Assembly: GCF_025823185.1 (NCBI RefSeq) | Contig: NZ_JACKVK010000008.1 | Coordinates: forward strand, 918,312 to 982,311 | DNA length: 64,000 bases | Direction of reading: 5' to 3' | From: Mycobacterium yunnanensis | Lineage (GTDB): Bacteria; Actinomycetota; Actinomycetes; Mycobacteriales; Mycobacteriaceae | Shown: one piece after another, positions 18,396-26,711 of the stretch | Position numbering within the stretch: the first letter of the stretch is position 1 | How the letters are laid out: every line of letters begins with the position of its first letter | The notes under the pieces: model-generated | The model's input: the letters and a program-made list of their open reading frames with translations, nothing else | Databases searched by the model: none | Told to the model about the DNA's origin: nothing | Made by a program: the position numbers and the translations under genes

Positions 18396-20132
18396 ATGGT
18401 TGCTGACTATGACGTCTTGATCATCGGTTCGGGTTTTGGTGGCAGCACGAGCGCACTGCGGCTGACCGAGAAGGGTTACCGCGTCGGCGTCGTCGAGGCC
18501 GGTCGGCGGTTCGAAGACCAGGACATGGCCAAGACGTCGTGGAATCTGCGGAAGTTCCTCTGGGCGCCCCAGCTCGGCATGTACGGCATTCAACGCATCC
18601 ACCTGCTCCGCAACGTGATGATCCTCGCCGGTGCGGGTGTCGGCGGCGGGTCGCTCAACTACGCGAACACCCTCTACGTGCCCAACGAGCCGTTCTTCAA
18701 CGACCCGCAGTGGGCCCACATCACCGACTGGCGCGCCGAGCTGATGCCGCACTACGAGCAGGCCAAGCGCATGCTCGGGGTCGTCACCAACCCCACCTTC
18801 ACCGACGCCGACCGCATCCTCAAGGAGGTCGCCGACGACATGGGCGTCGGCGACACGTTCGTGCACACCCCGGTCGGCGTGTTCTTCGGAGAGAACGGCG
18901 AGAAGACGCCGGGGAAGACTGTGCCCGACCCGTACTTCGGCGGCGTGGGCCCGGCCCGGACCGGGTGCATCGAGTGCGGGTCCTGCATGACGGGCTGCCG
19001 CTACGGCGCCAAGAACACCCTGCTGAAGAACTACCTGGGCCTGGCCGAGACGGCGGGCGCCGACATCATCCCCATGACCACCGTGGTCGACCTCGAGCCG
19101 CAGGCCGACGGATCGTGGAAGGTGCACACCGTCCGCACCGGCCGCAAGCTGCGCCGCAAGAAGACCACCTACACGGCTCAGCAGGTCATCGTCGCCGGCG
19201 GCACCTGGGGTACGCAGAAGCTGCTGTTCAAGATGCGCGACACCGGCCGCCTGCCCAAGATGTCCGAGAAGTTGGGCGTCCTCACCCGCACCAACTCCGA
19301 GTCGATCGTCGGAGCGGGCCGGCTGCGCGTGAAGGACGACCTCGACCTCACGCACGGCGTGGCGATCACCTCGTCGATCCACCCGACGGAGGACACCCAC
19401 ATCGAGCCCTGCCGCTACGGCAAGGGCTCCAACGCGATGGGTCTGCTGCAGACCCTGATGACCGACGGTCTGCTGCCCGACGGGACCGGCGTTCCGCGGT
19501 GGAAGCAGCTCATTCAGGCCGCGCAATCCGACCCCAGGGGCACGATGCGCCTGCTCAACCCGCGAAAGTGGAGTGAGCGCACCATGATTGCGCTGGTCAT
19601 GCAGCACTTGGACAACTCGATCACCACCTACACCAAGCGCAGCAAGCTGGGCTTCCGTCGCGTGGTCAGCAAGCAGGGTCACGGCGAGCCGAACCCGTCT
19701 TGGATCCCGGCCGGCAACGAAGTCACGCGGCGGATCGCGGAGAAGATCGACGGCGTCGCCGGCGGCACCTGGGGCGAGCTGTTCAACATTCCGTTGACCG
19801 CCCACTACCTGGGTGGCGCCGTCATCGGCGACACCGCCGAGCACGGCGTCATCGACCCATACCACCGGGTGCACGGCTATCCGACGCTGTCGGTCGTCGA
19901 CGGCGCGGCAATCTCGGCCAACATGGGCGTCAACCCGTCCCTGAGCATCACCGCGCAGGCCGAGCGGGCGGCGTCGCTGTGGCCCAACAAGGGTGAGGTC
20001 GACCAGCGGCCCGCGCAGGGGCAACCGTATGAGCGTCTGGAACCCATCCCGCCGAGCAATCCCGTCGTGCCGGCCCACGCACCTGCGGCGTTGCGGCGCC
20101 TGCCGATCGAACCGGTGACCTCGGCCGGGTGA
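18396..20132 (+). CDS. choD: GMC-family FAD oxidoreductase, cholesterol oxidase ChoD
   Basis: This 578-residue flavoprotein is the annotated cholesterol oxidase (3-beta-hydroxysterol to 3-ketosteroid) of mycobacteria. YDVLIIGSGFGGSTSAL is the FAD Rossmann motif, and ILAGAGVGGGSLNYANTLYVP is the GMC N-terminal signature. The C-terminal half holds NIPLTAHYLGGAVIGDT (active-site His) and VVDGAAISANMGVNPSLSITA (second FAD segment). Residues 191-201 contain C-x2-C-x2-C-x3-C, resembling a ferredoxin ligand set, which is odd for a GMC oxidase. No twin-arginine signal is seen, so it is probably cytosolic or surface-associated. Whether ChoD is the main sterol-oxidising enzyme in vivo is disputed. Confidence 0.88.
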   Translation: MVADYDVLIIGSGFGGSTSALRLTEKGYRVGVVEAGRRFEDQDMAKTSWNLRKFLWAPQLGMYGIQRIHLLRNVMILAGAGVGGGSLNYANTLYVPNEPFFNDPQWAHITDWRAELMPHYEQAKRMLGVVTNPTFTDADRILKEVADDMGVGDTFVHTPVGVFFGENGEKTPGKTVPDPYFGGVGPARTGCIECGSCMTGCRYGAKNTLLKNYLGLAETAGADIIPMTTVVDLEPQADGSWKVHTVRTGRKLRRKKTTYTAQQVIVAGGTWGTQKLLFKMRDTGRLPKMSEKLGVLTRTNSESIVGAGRLRVKDDLDLTHGVAITSSIHPTEDTHIEPCRYGKGSNAMGLLQTLMTDGLLPDGTGVPRWKQLIQAAQSDPRGTMRLLNPRKWSERTMIALVMQHLDNSITTYTKRSKLGFRRVVSKQGHGEPNPSWIPAGNEVTRRIAEKIDGVAGGTWGELFNIPLTAHYLGGAVIGDTAEHGVIDPYHRVHGYPTLSVVDGAAISANMGVNPSLSITAQAERAASLWPNKGEVDQRPAQGQPYERLEPIPPSNPVVPAHAPAALRRLPIEPVTSAG

Positions 20133-20194
20133 CCGACGCGGTGTGGTGACCGACATCGCTGTAGCTTCAGCGCCCATCCTGAGACAATGACGCG

Positions 20195-20875
20195 GTGAAC
20201 TACCTTCAGCGCCGCCGTGCACGGCTGCTGATCCAACGGGCGCAGCCGTTCGCCGACGAGCCGCTGACTGCCGTCGCCAACTTCACCTGGGTGGGCACCG
20301 GAATGGGCTCGCAGGCTGGTGCGTCGGGTCGTCAGGACCTTGCCGGTGGCATGCCGGTGTGGACGTTGATCGGCGCGGGTGCGACGCGGCTGTTCGTCGT
20401 CGAGTCCGACGCCGGTGAACCCGACCGCGGTGAACGACTGGTCGGATCCTGGCCGCTCAACCAGACCACCCTGGAGGAGGAGAGTCTCGAGCGGATGGTC
20501 GGGCCGGTTCAGCTCGGTGTGTACCGGGCCATCCGATTCACCTTGCCCGGCCGCGAGCCCGCGGTCCTTCAGCCCTTCGGCCGTGAGGTCGACGACCTGC
20601 TCGAGGCCCACCGTGCGGCCCAACCCAACACCCAAACGTCCGACGGGCTCGCCCAGGTGTCGCTGATGACCACGTCCAGCGGCACCGGGGACGACGACGC
20701 GTTCTTCGTCCTGACCTATCACGACGGCCGCACGACGTCGGTGCCGGTCGGCGAGGCCCAGGACCTGCTGGCCGAACTGCAGGATCTGCCGGGTTTCGAC
20801 AACGAGGAGTTCATCCGGGCGATCGCCGTCACCGACGAGGGCGTGTCGGTGCTGTGGCGGGCAGGGTCGCCCTAG
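20195..20875 (+). CDS. Hypothetical protein, unrecognised
   Basis: This 226-residue protein has a GTG start at 20195. It has no signal peptide, membrane segment or recognisable catalytic motif. The N-terminal half is beta-rich (LTAVANFTWVGTGMG, MPVWTLIGAGATRLFVVESD) and the C-terminal part contains FFVLTYHDGRTTSVPVGEAQ and FIRAIAVTDEGVSVLWRAG. Together this suggests two related small beta-sandwich or PH-like modules joined by a polar linker near residue 148. Codon usage matches its neighbours, so it is a real gene. It fills the choD-guaA gap, which by recall holds a dozen genes (Rv3397c-Rv3408) in M. tuberculosis. The function is unknown. Confidence 0.65.
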   Translation: MNYLQRRRARLLIQRAQPFADEPLTAVANFTWVGTGMGSQAGASGRQDLAGGMPVWTLIGAGATRLFVVESDAGEPDRGERLVGSWPLNQTTLEEESLERMVGPVQLGVYRAIRFTLPGREPAVLQPFGREVDDLLEAHRAAQPNTQTSDGLAQVSLMTTSSGTGDDDAFFVLTYHDGRTTSVPVGEAQDLLAELQDLPGFDNEEFIRAIAVTDEGVSVLWRAGSP

Positions 20876-20918
20876 GCGCTGGTACGAGGTCGCGGGCGTG
20901 CGCCACTAGACTGAGCGG

Positions 20919-22478
20919 GTGGAAACGGCATCACCCCGGCCCGTGTTGGTGGTCGACTACGGAGCGCAGTACGCGCAGCTGATCGCCCGACGCGTCCGCG
21001 AGGCCCGCGTCTACTCGGAGGTCATCCCGCACACGGCGACCGTCGACGAGATCAAGGCCAAGGACCCGGCCGCCATCGTGCTCTCCGGCGGGCCTGCGAG
21101 CGTGTACGCCGACGGCGCACCGCAACTCGACCCGGCTCTGTTCGACCTCGACGTCCCCGTGTTCGGGATCTGCTACGGATTCCAGGCGATGGCCCAGGCG
21201 CTCGGTGGCACCGTCGCCCACACCGGCACCAGCGAGTACGGCCGCACGGACCTCAAGGTGTCCGGTGGCGAGCTGCACGCCGACCTCCCGGAGAGCCAAC
21301 CCGTGTGGATGAGCCACGGTGACGCCGTGACCGAGGCACCGGACGGCTTCACCGTCATCGCGACCAGCGCAGGTGCGCCGGTGGCGGGGTTCGAGAACAG
21401 GTCCCGCAAGCTCGCCGGCGTTCAGTACCACCCCGAGGTCATGCACAGCCCGCACGGCCAGCAGGTGCTGAGCCGGTTCCTGCACGACTTCGCCGGCATC
21501 GACTCGACGTGGACTCCCGCCAACATCGCCGACGCGCTCGTCGAGCAGGTCCGCGAGCAGATCGGCGACGGCCGGGCCCTGTGCGGATTGTCCGGCGGCG
21601 TGGACTCCGCGGTGGCCGCGGCCTTGGTGCAGCGCGCCGTCGGTGACCGGCTGACGTGCGTCTTCGTCGACCACGGGCTCTTGCGCGCGGGGGAGCGGGG
21701 GCAGGTGCAGCGCGACTTCGTCGCCGCCACCGGGGCGAACCTCGTCACCGTCGACGTGGAGGCCCGGTTCCTCGAGGCCCTGTCGGGCGTGACCAACCCG
21801 GAGGGCAAGCGCAAGATCATCGGGCGCGAGTTCATTCGGGCGTTCGAGGGCGCGGTGCGGACGCTGGTCGAGGACGGCGGTGGCGACGTCGACTTCCTGG
21901 TTCAGGGCACGCTGTACCCCGATGTCGTCGAGTCAGGTGGGGGCACCGGAGCGGCCAACATCAAGAGTCACCACAACGTCGGCGGACTGCCCGACGACCT
22001 GAAGTTCACGCTCGTCGAGCCGCTGCGCCTGTTGTTCAAGGACGAGGTGCGCGCGGTGGGCCGTGAACTCGGCCTGCCCGAGGAAATCGTTGGGCGGCAA
22101 CCCTTCCCGGGTCCCGGGCTGGCCATTCGCATCGTCGGCGAGGTGACCGCGAGCCGGTTGGACACGCTGCGCCGCGCCGATGCGATCGCCCGGGAGGAAC
22201 TGACCTCGGCCGGCCTCGACGACCAGATCTGGCAGTGCCCGGTGGTGCTACTGGCCGACGTCCGGTCGGTGGGCGTGCAGGGCGACGGCAGGACTTACGG
22301 CCACCCCATCGTGCTGCGGCCCGTCTCCAGTGAGGACGCGATGACCGCCGACTGGACCCGAGTGCCCTACGACGTGCTGGAACGAATCTCCACGCGAATC
22401 ACCAACGAAGTACCCGAGGTCAACCGGGTCGTCCTCGACGTGACGAGCAAGCCGCCGGGCACCATCGAGTGGGAGTAG
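20919..22478 (+). CDS. guaA: GMP synthase (glutamine-hydrolysing)
   Basis: GuaA converts XMP to GMP using glutamine and ATP, completing the guanine pathway started by GuaB2. The 519-residue protein has an N-terminal class I amidotransferase with the nucleophile in [12 protein letters not shown] and the His-Glu pair in [11 protein letters not shown]. The ATP-pyrophosphatase domain has [14 protein letters not shown] (P-loop SGGVDS). The C-terminal dimerisation domain ends in [12 protein letters not shown], the invariant GMPS terminus. The GTG start at 20919 is supported by the immediate amidotransferase start. It is convergent with the MerR-type gene, with only 4 bp between stops. Confidence 0.96.
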   Translation: METASPRPVLVVDYGAQYAQLIARRVREARVYSEVIPHTATVDEIKAKDPAAIVLSGGPASVYADGAPQLDPALFDLDVPVFGICYGFQAMAQALGGTVAHTGTSEYGRTDLKVSGGELHADLPESQPVWMSHGDAVTEAPDGFTVIATSAGAPVAGFENRSRKLAGVQYHPEVMHSPHGQQVLSRFLHDFAGIDSTWTPANIADALVEQVREQIGDGRALCGLSGGVDSAVAAALVQRAVGDRLTCVFVDHGLLRAGERGQVQRDFVAATGANLVTVDVEARFLEALSGVTNPEGKRKIIGREFIRAFEGAVRTLVEDGGGDVDFLVQGTLYPDVVESGGGTGAANIKSHHNVGGLPDDLKFTLVEPLRLLFKDEVRAVGRELGLPEEIVGRQPFPGPGLAIRIVGEVTASRLDTLRRADAIAREELTSAGLDDQIWQCPVVLLADVRSVGVQGDGRTYGHPIVLRPVSSEDAMTADWTRVPYDVLERISTRITNEVPEVNRVVLDVTSKPPGTIEWE

Positions 22479-22482
22479 GCCC

Positions 22483-23385
22483 TCAGAGGTCTTCGGACTT
22501 CTCGATCAGGTCGCCCAGGATCTGACTGACGGAGGACTCGATCGTCGACTCGATCGAGAAGGCCAGGGTCGCCGACACGGCGGCGACGGCTTGGGTGCGG
22601 AACCGCACCAGCATCGTGATCAGTTCTGCCACTTCGGTATCCGGCGGTAGGGCCGCGCCAGGGTTGATGCGCGTGAGGACGTGCTCGACCCCCGCTTGCA
22701 CCAAGATGGCACTGATCTCGTCGATCAGGGGTTCGGTCTGCTCGTGGATGTCGACGAGTTTCTCGGTGCTGACGCCATACTGCTTGATCTCGTTGAAGGC
22801 TTCGATCAGCTTGGGCCGCACCACCGTTGCGACGTCGTCGTCGACGGTGACGACGCCGAGTCCGACCATCCGGTCGAATGCCGCGTCGTCGCCGATGAGG
22901 GCCTTGGCGTCGTCGAGCGGCATCCGGTCGGGCTTCTCGGTGGCCCAGCTGCCCGCGATCGCCGACTCCAACCCCAGCATGTCGCCGAGGTTCTTGCCGT
23001 CCTCCCAGGCGCTGAGCATCTCGTGCACGTGGGAGATGTTGTAGCCCCGGTCGAGCATCGAGGTGATCAGCCGCAGCCGGGTGAGGTGGGTGTCGTTGAA
23101 CAGGGCGATGCGGCCGACCCGAAGCGGCGGGTGCAGCAGGCCACGGTCGCGGTACACCCGAATGTTGCGTGTGGTGGTGCCGGCCAGCCGCGCCAGCTCG
23201 TCGATGCGGTACTCACCCGACGCCGCGACGCCATGGGGTTGCACGGCGGCGTCGAACAACTGCGACACCGCGTTCTCGATGACGTCGCGCGAACCCCGCC
23301 GAATCTGCCGCGGCGCCCGGCGAAGCCCGTTGAGGATCGTCGAGATTGCGCCCGCTTGTTGCCGCGGCGGCTTGGCGGGCGGCAC
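22483..23385 (-). CDS. MerR-family transcriptional regulator
   Basis: This is a 300-residue regulator. A basic N-terminal extension (residues ~1-55) precedes the MerR helix-turn-helix: YRIDELARLAGTTTRNIRVYRDRGLLHPPLRVGRIALFNDTHLTRLRLI. The C-terminal ~180 residues are helical, without the metal-binding Cys motifs of classical MerR proteins, so an organic ligand or protein partner is more likely. The GTG start at 23385 is one base from the stop of the upstream 83-residue gene, so the two are co-transcribed. The N-terminal extension is unusual and an internal start is possible. The target is unknown. Confidence 0.8.
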   Translation of the reverse strand: MPPAKPPRQQAGAISTILNGLRRAPRQIRRGSRDVIENAVSQLFDAAVQPHGVAASGEYRIDELARLAGTTTRNIRVYRDRGLLHPPLRVGRIALFNDTHLTRLRLITSMLDRGYNISHVHEMLSAWEDGKNLGDMLGLESAIAGSWATEKPDRMPLDDAKALIGDDAAFDRMVGLGVVTVDDDVATVVRPKLIEAFNEIKQYGVSTEKLVDIHEQTEPLIDEISAILVQAGVEHVLTRINPGAALPPDTEVAELITMLVRFRTQAVAAVSATLAFSIESTIESSVSQILGDLIEKSEDL

Positions 23386-23386
23386 G

Positions 23387-23638
23387 TCAGGCCGACGAAC
23401 CGATTCCCACGACGGGTGCGTCCCGCCGCGAGGGCTCCCCGGTCACGCCGGGACCCGAGGGTACCGCCTCGTAGTCGTCGAGCGTGAAGTCGCGCATCCC
23501 TCGAAGATACTGCGTGGCGACCCCTGGGTGCATCGAGGCGCTGAATCCGACCGCTGTCAGGCGCTCCTCGTGACGGTGCTGAGCCTCGGCCCGCACGTCC
23601 AGGTGGTGCTCGATGCCGTCCCAAGCGTCGTCCATCAC
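23387..23638 (-). CDS. Small hypothetical protein upstream of the MerR-type gene
   Basis: This 83-residue protein starts GTG-ATG (23638/23635). It is hydrophilic, with an N-terminal helix rich in His and acidic residues (DAWDGIEHHLDVRAEAQHRHEE) and then MHPGVATQYLRGMRDFTLDDYEAVPSG. It ends 1 bp before the MerR-type start, so it is likely a leader gene or partner of that regulator. No domain is recognised. Its size and lack of motifs keep confidence modest. Confidence 0.55.
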   Translation of the reverse strand: MMDDAWDGIEHHLDVRAEAQHRHEERLTAVGFSASMHPGVATQYLRGMRDFTLDDYEAVPSGPGVTGEPSRRDAPVVGIGSSA

Positions 23639-23684
23639 CAGGATGGGCGGTCCGCAGGGGATGAGGCGAACGGAATGATCCTGA

Positions 23685-24653
23685 TCACCCGACTGCCCGC
23701 TCGGCCGCGTTGCCCCGCAACGATTCTGCGATGAACGCCGCCACGTCCCGCATCGCCGGTGCAGCCTCGGGGGTCAGCCGCGGGAGGGCTTGGAAGACGT
23801 GCACCTGGTCCGGCCAGACCTGCAATTCGCAGTCACCTCCCGCCGCGGTGATGTCGGCGGCGAGACGTCGGGAGTCCGACACCAGCATTTCACCGCCGCC
23901 GGCTTGGACCAGGGTCGGCGGCATCCGCCGGCCACCCGCGACGTCGAGGGTGAGCCGGGGATGCGTGAGGTCGGTTCCGGCGCAATACAGTCCGATGAGC
24001 TTCGCGGCGTCGACGGCCCGGATGGCAGGGTCTGGGCGTAGCTCCTCTCGGGCGCGTGCCAGGCCGAACGTCAGGTCGAGCAAGGGGGAGAACAGGGCGA
24101 GTCCGGCAGGGTGCGCGACGTCGGGTTGCAGCAGCAGGTCGACGGCGAGGTGCCCACCGGCCGAGTCGCCCGCGATGACGACGCGCTCGGGCGTGAATCC
24201 CTCTGTGGTGCAGAGCCATTCCCAACCGGCGCGGGCGTCGTCGGCGGCGGCGGGAAACCGGTGGCGCGGGGCCAGTCGGTAGTCCAGACAGAACACGGGC
24301 AGCCCGGTCAGTCGCGACAGCCAGGCCGTCAGCCTGCGGTGGGTGCGGGGTGAGCACAGCGCGAAGCCGCTGCCGTGGAGGAAGTACACGCACTGGTCGG
24401 ACATGGTGGTGACCCCGGCACCCCTGACCCACTCGCCGACGACGCGACGTCCGTCGTCGAGGCGGACGTCGACCCGGTCGACCTCCGTGCCGGCCAGCGA
24501 GGGCCCGAAGGTGTCCATGATCCGCTCGACGATCCGCCGCGACGTCCACAATCCCCAGGCGCGCTCGGGCGGTAACACCGCGCTGATCTGTCGCAAGGTC
24601 AAGCCGCTCACCGCAGCGGCGGCCCGCGACCGCCGGGAACCCCGCCTCGGCAT
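23685..24653 (-). CDS. Alpha/beta hydrolase of the hormone-sensitive-lipase family (LipN-like)
   Basis: This is a 322-residue esterase or lipase. The HSL-family oxyanion motif is YFLHGSGFALCSP (HG-S-G variant of HGGG), with LDYRLAPRHRFPAA, nucleophile elbow VIAGDSAGGHLAVD, and His in DQVHVFQALP. I start it at ATG 24653 (MPRRGSRR). A longer in-frame start at 24710 would place the first codons inside the 22-bp promoter palindrome. A leaderless GTG at 24668 is also possible. Mycobacterial Lip proteins of this type hydrolyse short-chain esters, but the substrate here is unknown. Confidence 0.8.
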   Translation of the reverse strand: MPRRGSRRSRAAAAVSGLTLRQISAVLPPERAWGLWTSRRIVERIMDTFGPSLAGTEVDRVDVRLDDGRRVVGEWVRGAGVTTMSDQCVYFLHGSGFALCSPRTHRRLTAWLSRLTGLPVFCLDYRLAPRHRFPAAADDARAGWEWLCTTEGFTPERVVIAGDSAGGHLAVDLLLQPDVAHPAGLALFSPLLDLTFGLARAREELRPDPAIRAVDAAKLIGLYCAGTDLTHPRLTLDVAGGRRMPPTLVQAGGGEMLVSDSRRLAADITAAGGDCELQVWPDQVHVFQALPRLTPEAAPAMRDVAAFIAESLRGNAAERAVG

Positions 24654-24689
24654 GGTGTCGATGATCACGACGAAAGTACACCAACCATT

Positions 24690-24711
24690 GGTGACATTTG
24701 TCAATGTCACC
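24690..24711. promoter_or_regulatory. 22-bp operator palindrome over the hydrolase promoter
   Basis: Arms GGTGACAT (24690-24697) and ATGTCACC (24704-24711) are perfectly complementary around TTGTCA. On the minus strand the palindrome contains a consensus -35 TTGACA. After 18 bp TGTACT fits a -10, placing transcription start just before the hydrolase gene. This geometry is typical of TetR-family repression; no TetR gene is adjacent. Confidence 0.7.
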
Positions 24712-24755
24712 TTTTGCCGTCGGAGACTCCGCCCGCACCGGTTCTCACGGCTGAG

Positions 24756-25475
24756 TCAGCGCAGCGGGTCGCCGCGCCAGAGGAAGCTGTTGACGTATTT
24801 ACCCATGTCGAGGGCTATCTGCAGATTGGCCGCCGACGGTTTGCCGGAACCGAAGTCGGGCCCGAACGCGTGATACGGACCGACCGCGCCAGCGACCAGG
24901 GCGAGGTCGTTCTTGATCGCGACCATGACGACCAACCGCATCCGGCTGTAACTGGCGTTGGAGCCCTGGGGCCAGCAGTCGGCGACCAGGCCGTAGCCCG
25001 GTTGGTATCCGACCATCGCGTTGGGAATCTCGTAGGCCATCTTGGTGTCCGGAAAGGTCTTCTTGACCAGCGCGTTGGCGATGTCCTTCGGCGTGCGGCC
25101 GCCGGCGGGCTCGCTGAACAACCGCAGGGTGCCGCCGTCCCCTGCGAGGAGGTCGGCGGTGACGCCGTGGTCGCCGGTGGTGACGTTGTAGGCCGTGCCC
25201 TCCGCTGGATAGGCGACGGAGAATGCGCCGTCGGGCGCGGTGTATCGGGGGTTGACCGTCACCGGAAGGCCCAGCGGCGGCCGCCCGCAGTCCGGTGGGC
25301 ACACGTACCGGGCGGACGGTTTCTCCAGGGCGCCCGACATGGCGACCAAGCCCGCGGCGACCAAGCCGATGGCGGCGACCCAGACGACGAGGAGTCGGCG
25401 GTGCGAGGTCTTGTGGAGCGCCGGCGCGGTGTAGGTACCCGCGTGGGTGGAGTAGCCCTGGACGATCGTGGTCAT
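24756..25475 (-). CDS. Membrane-anchored protein of unknown function (S53 protease operon)
   Basis: This 239-residue protein has a short cytosolic N-terminus and one transmembrane helix at ~29-49 (LLVVWVAAIGLVAAGLVAMSG). A ~190-residue extracytoplasmic domain begins with YVCPPDCGRPPLG, two close cysteines that could form a disulfide. The domain contains a beta-rich stretch with PDGAFSVAYPAEGTAYNV and LRLFSEPAGGRTPKDIANALVK. It resembles the many mycobacterial single-pass secreted-domain proteins, but I cannot name a family. ATG 25475 overlaps the upstream gene's stop by 4 bp. It is the last gene of the three-gene protease operon. Confidence 0.7.
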   Translation of the reverse strand: MTTIVQGYSTHAGTYTAPALHKTSHRRLLVVWVAAIGLVAAGLVAMSGALEKPSARYVCPPDCGRPPLGLPVTVNPRYTAPDGAFSVAYPAEGTAYNVTTGDHGVTADLLAGDGGTLRLFSEPAGGRTPKDIANALVKKTFPDTKMAYEIPNAMVGYQPGYGLVADCWPQGSNASYSRMRLVVMVAIKNDLALVAGAVGPYHAFGPDFGSGKPSAANLQIALDMGKYVNSFLWRGDPLR

Positions 25476-26701
25476 GCGTCGTCGGACCCGGTTTCGTCCT
25501 CGGCGTCGACCCGCACGGGCCTGGTGTCACGCCGGGCTTGTCGGGATGACCGTGACGACGCCCGGGTGGCGGCTCCGCACGCCACGCAGAACGCCATGTC
25601 GGGCACGACGTGTCCGCAGTGCGGGCACAGCAGCGGGTGGTCGGACAGGATTTCGTCGTGCGCCTCGTGCAGCAGCGCCAGATGCAGGCCGACGCGCAGT
25701 GCCAGCAATGCGGCCGCGGCCACGGCGAGATGCAGGGTGAGCTGCAGCAGCTGGGGCATCCTGGCCACGTCGACGAGGCCGAGACCGGCGTAGAGCACGA
25801 GGACCACCAGCGCGAAGACCGCCACCACGAGGCGGACGTAGTTGCGGTGCTGGTGCTTCTTGTTCTCCGGGCGGGTGAACCAGAGCGCCGTGCCGATCAG
25901 ACCGCCGACGGCTGCCGCGGTCAGCGGCACGGCGATTCCGCGAATGCCGGCCTCGACGATCAGCCCGTTCATGGGTCGCGACCTGGCGATCATGCCGCCC
26001 GCGAATTGTGGTGACAGCCGGGTCATCTGGGCCGCGGCGGTGAACATCAGCGCACCGAGTGCGCCGATGGCGAAGCCGTCGAGGGCTTCTCGCGATCCGG
26101 GCCGCACCAGTCTCACCACCACGACGGGGACGAGCATCAGAACGACCCCGCCGATGGGGACGCCGAGTCCGTCGCGCAGGATGCGGGATCCGGCAATGCC
26201 CATGCCCAGGCCGACGTCGTAGGCCTGGGCGACGACGGCGCCGGTGAGCAGCACCCACCCCACACCCAGGCCGATGCCCAAACCCGCAGTGGCGACCAGG
26301 GTTCCGGTGGGCACGTCGTCGTAGACGTCGGACTCTTGCAGATAGATCAGGAACAACAGCGGCAAACCCAGTGCGGCGACGGTGATCAGCGCGGCCGGCA
26401 GCCGAAGGATGCTGGTGGCCAGCAGCGCGCCGAAGATCACCAGGAGGCCGACGAGGAACGGCATGCGGGATCCGGGGGACAGGTGGGGGAACAGCGAGCT
26501 GACGATGTTGGGGCGGAAGAGGTGTTCCCGTGGTGACGCACTGTAGGCGGTGGCCCGCAGCCACCCTGGCCCGCCGGCGTCGTGCTCGCTGAGGGGAATG
26601 CCGCACAGTCCGCAGAATTCGCCTTCGGGTACCTCGACCTTGCACACCTGGCACTCGACCATGCCCGGAGTGGGGCTGCCGACGTCGCTCTCGGTACTCA
26701 T
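25472..26701 (-). CDS. Multi-pass membrane protein with zinc ribbons at both ends
   Basis: This 409-residue protein has an N-terminal zinc ribbon, VECQVCKVEVPEGEFCGLCGIPL (CxxC...CxxC), at residues ~16-38. About eight to ten hydrophobic helices follow, for example FLVGLLVIFGALLATS and LGLPLLFLIYL. A second ribbon, LCPHCGHVVPDMAFCVACGAA (CxxC...CxxC), lies near ~365-385, with a charged acidic tail. Paired cytosolic zinc ribbons around a membrane bundle suggest a scaffold or small-molecule or lipid-handling protein; no transporter family is recognised. It lies 10 bp downstream of the S53 protease and overlaps the next gene by 4 bp. Confidence 0.7.
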   Translation of the reverse strand: MSTESDVGSPTPGMVECQVCKVEVPEGEFCGLCGIPLSEHDAGGPGWLRATAYSASPREHLFRPNIVSSLFPHLSPGSRMPFLVGLLVIFGALLATSILRLPAALITVAALGLPLLFLIYLQESDVYDDVPTGTLVATAGLGIGLGVGWVLLTGAVVAQAYDVGLGMGIAGSRILRDGLGVPIGGVVLMLVPVVVVRLVRPGSREALDGFAIGALGALMFTAAAQMTRLSPQFAGGMIARSRPMNGLIVEAGIRGIAVPLTAAAVGGLIGTALWFTRPENKKHQHRNYVRLVVAVFALVVLVLYAGLGLVDVARMPQLLQLTLHLAVAAAALLALRVGLHLALLHEAHDEILSDHPLLCPHCGHVVPDMAFCVACGAATRASSRSSRQARRDTRPVRVDAEDETGSDDA

Positions 26702-26711
26702 GCCTCGGTCC

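Noticed and set aside
18345..20222. 625-codon open frame antisense to choD
   Set aside because: It is a shadow of choD; no recognisable domain, and choD has full family motifs.
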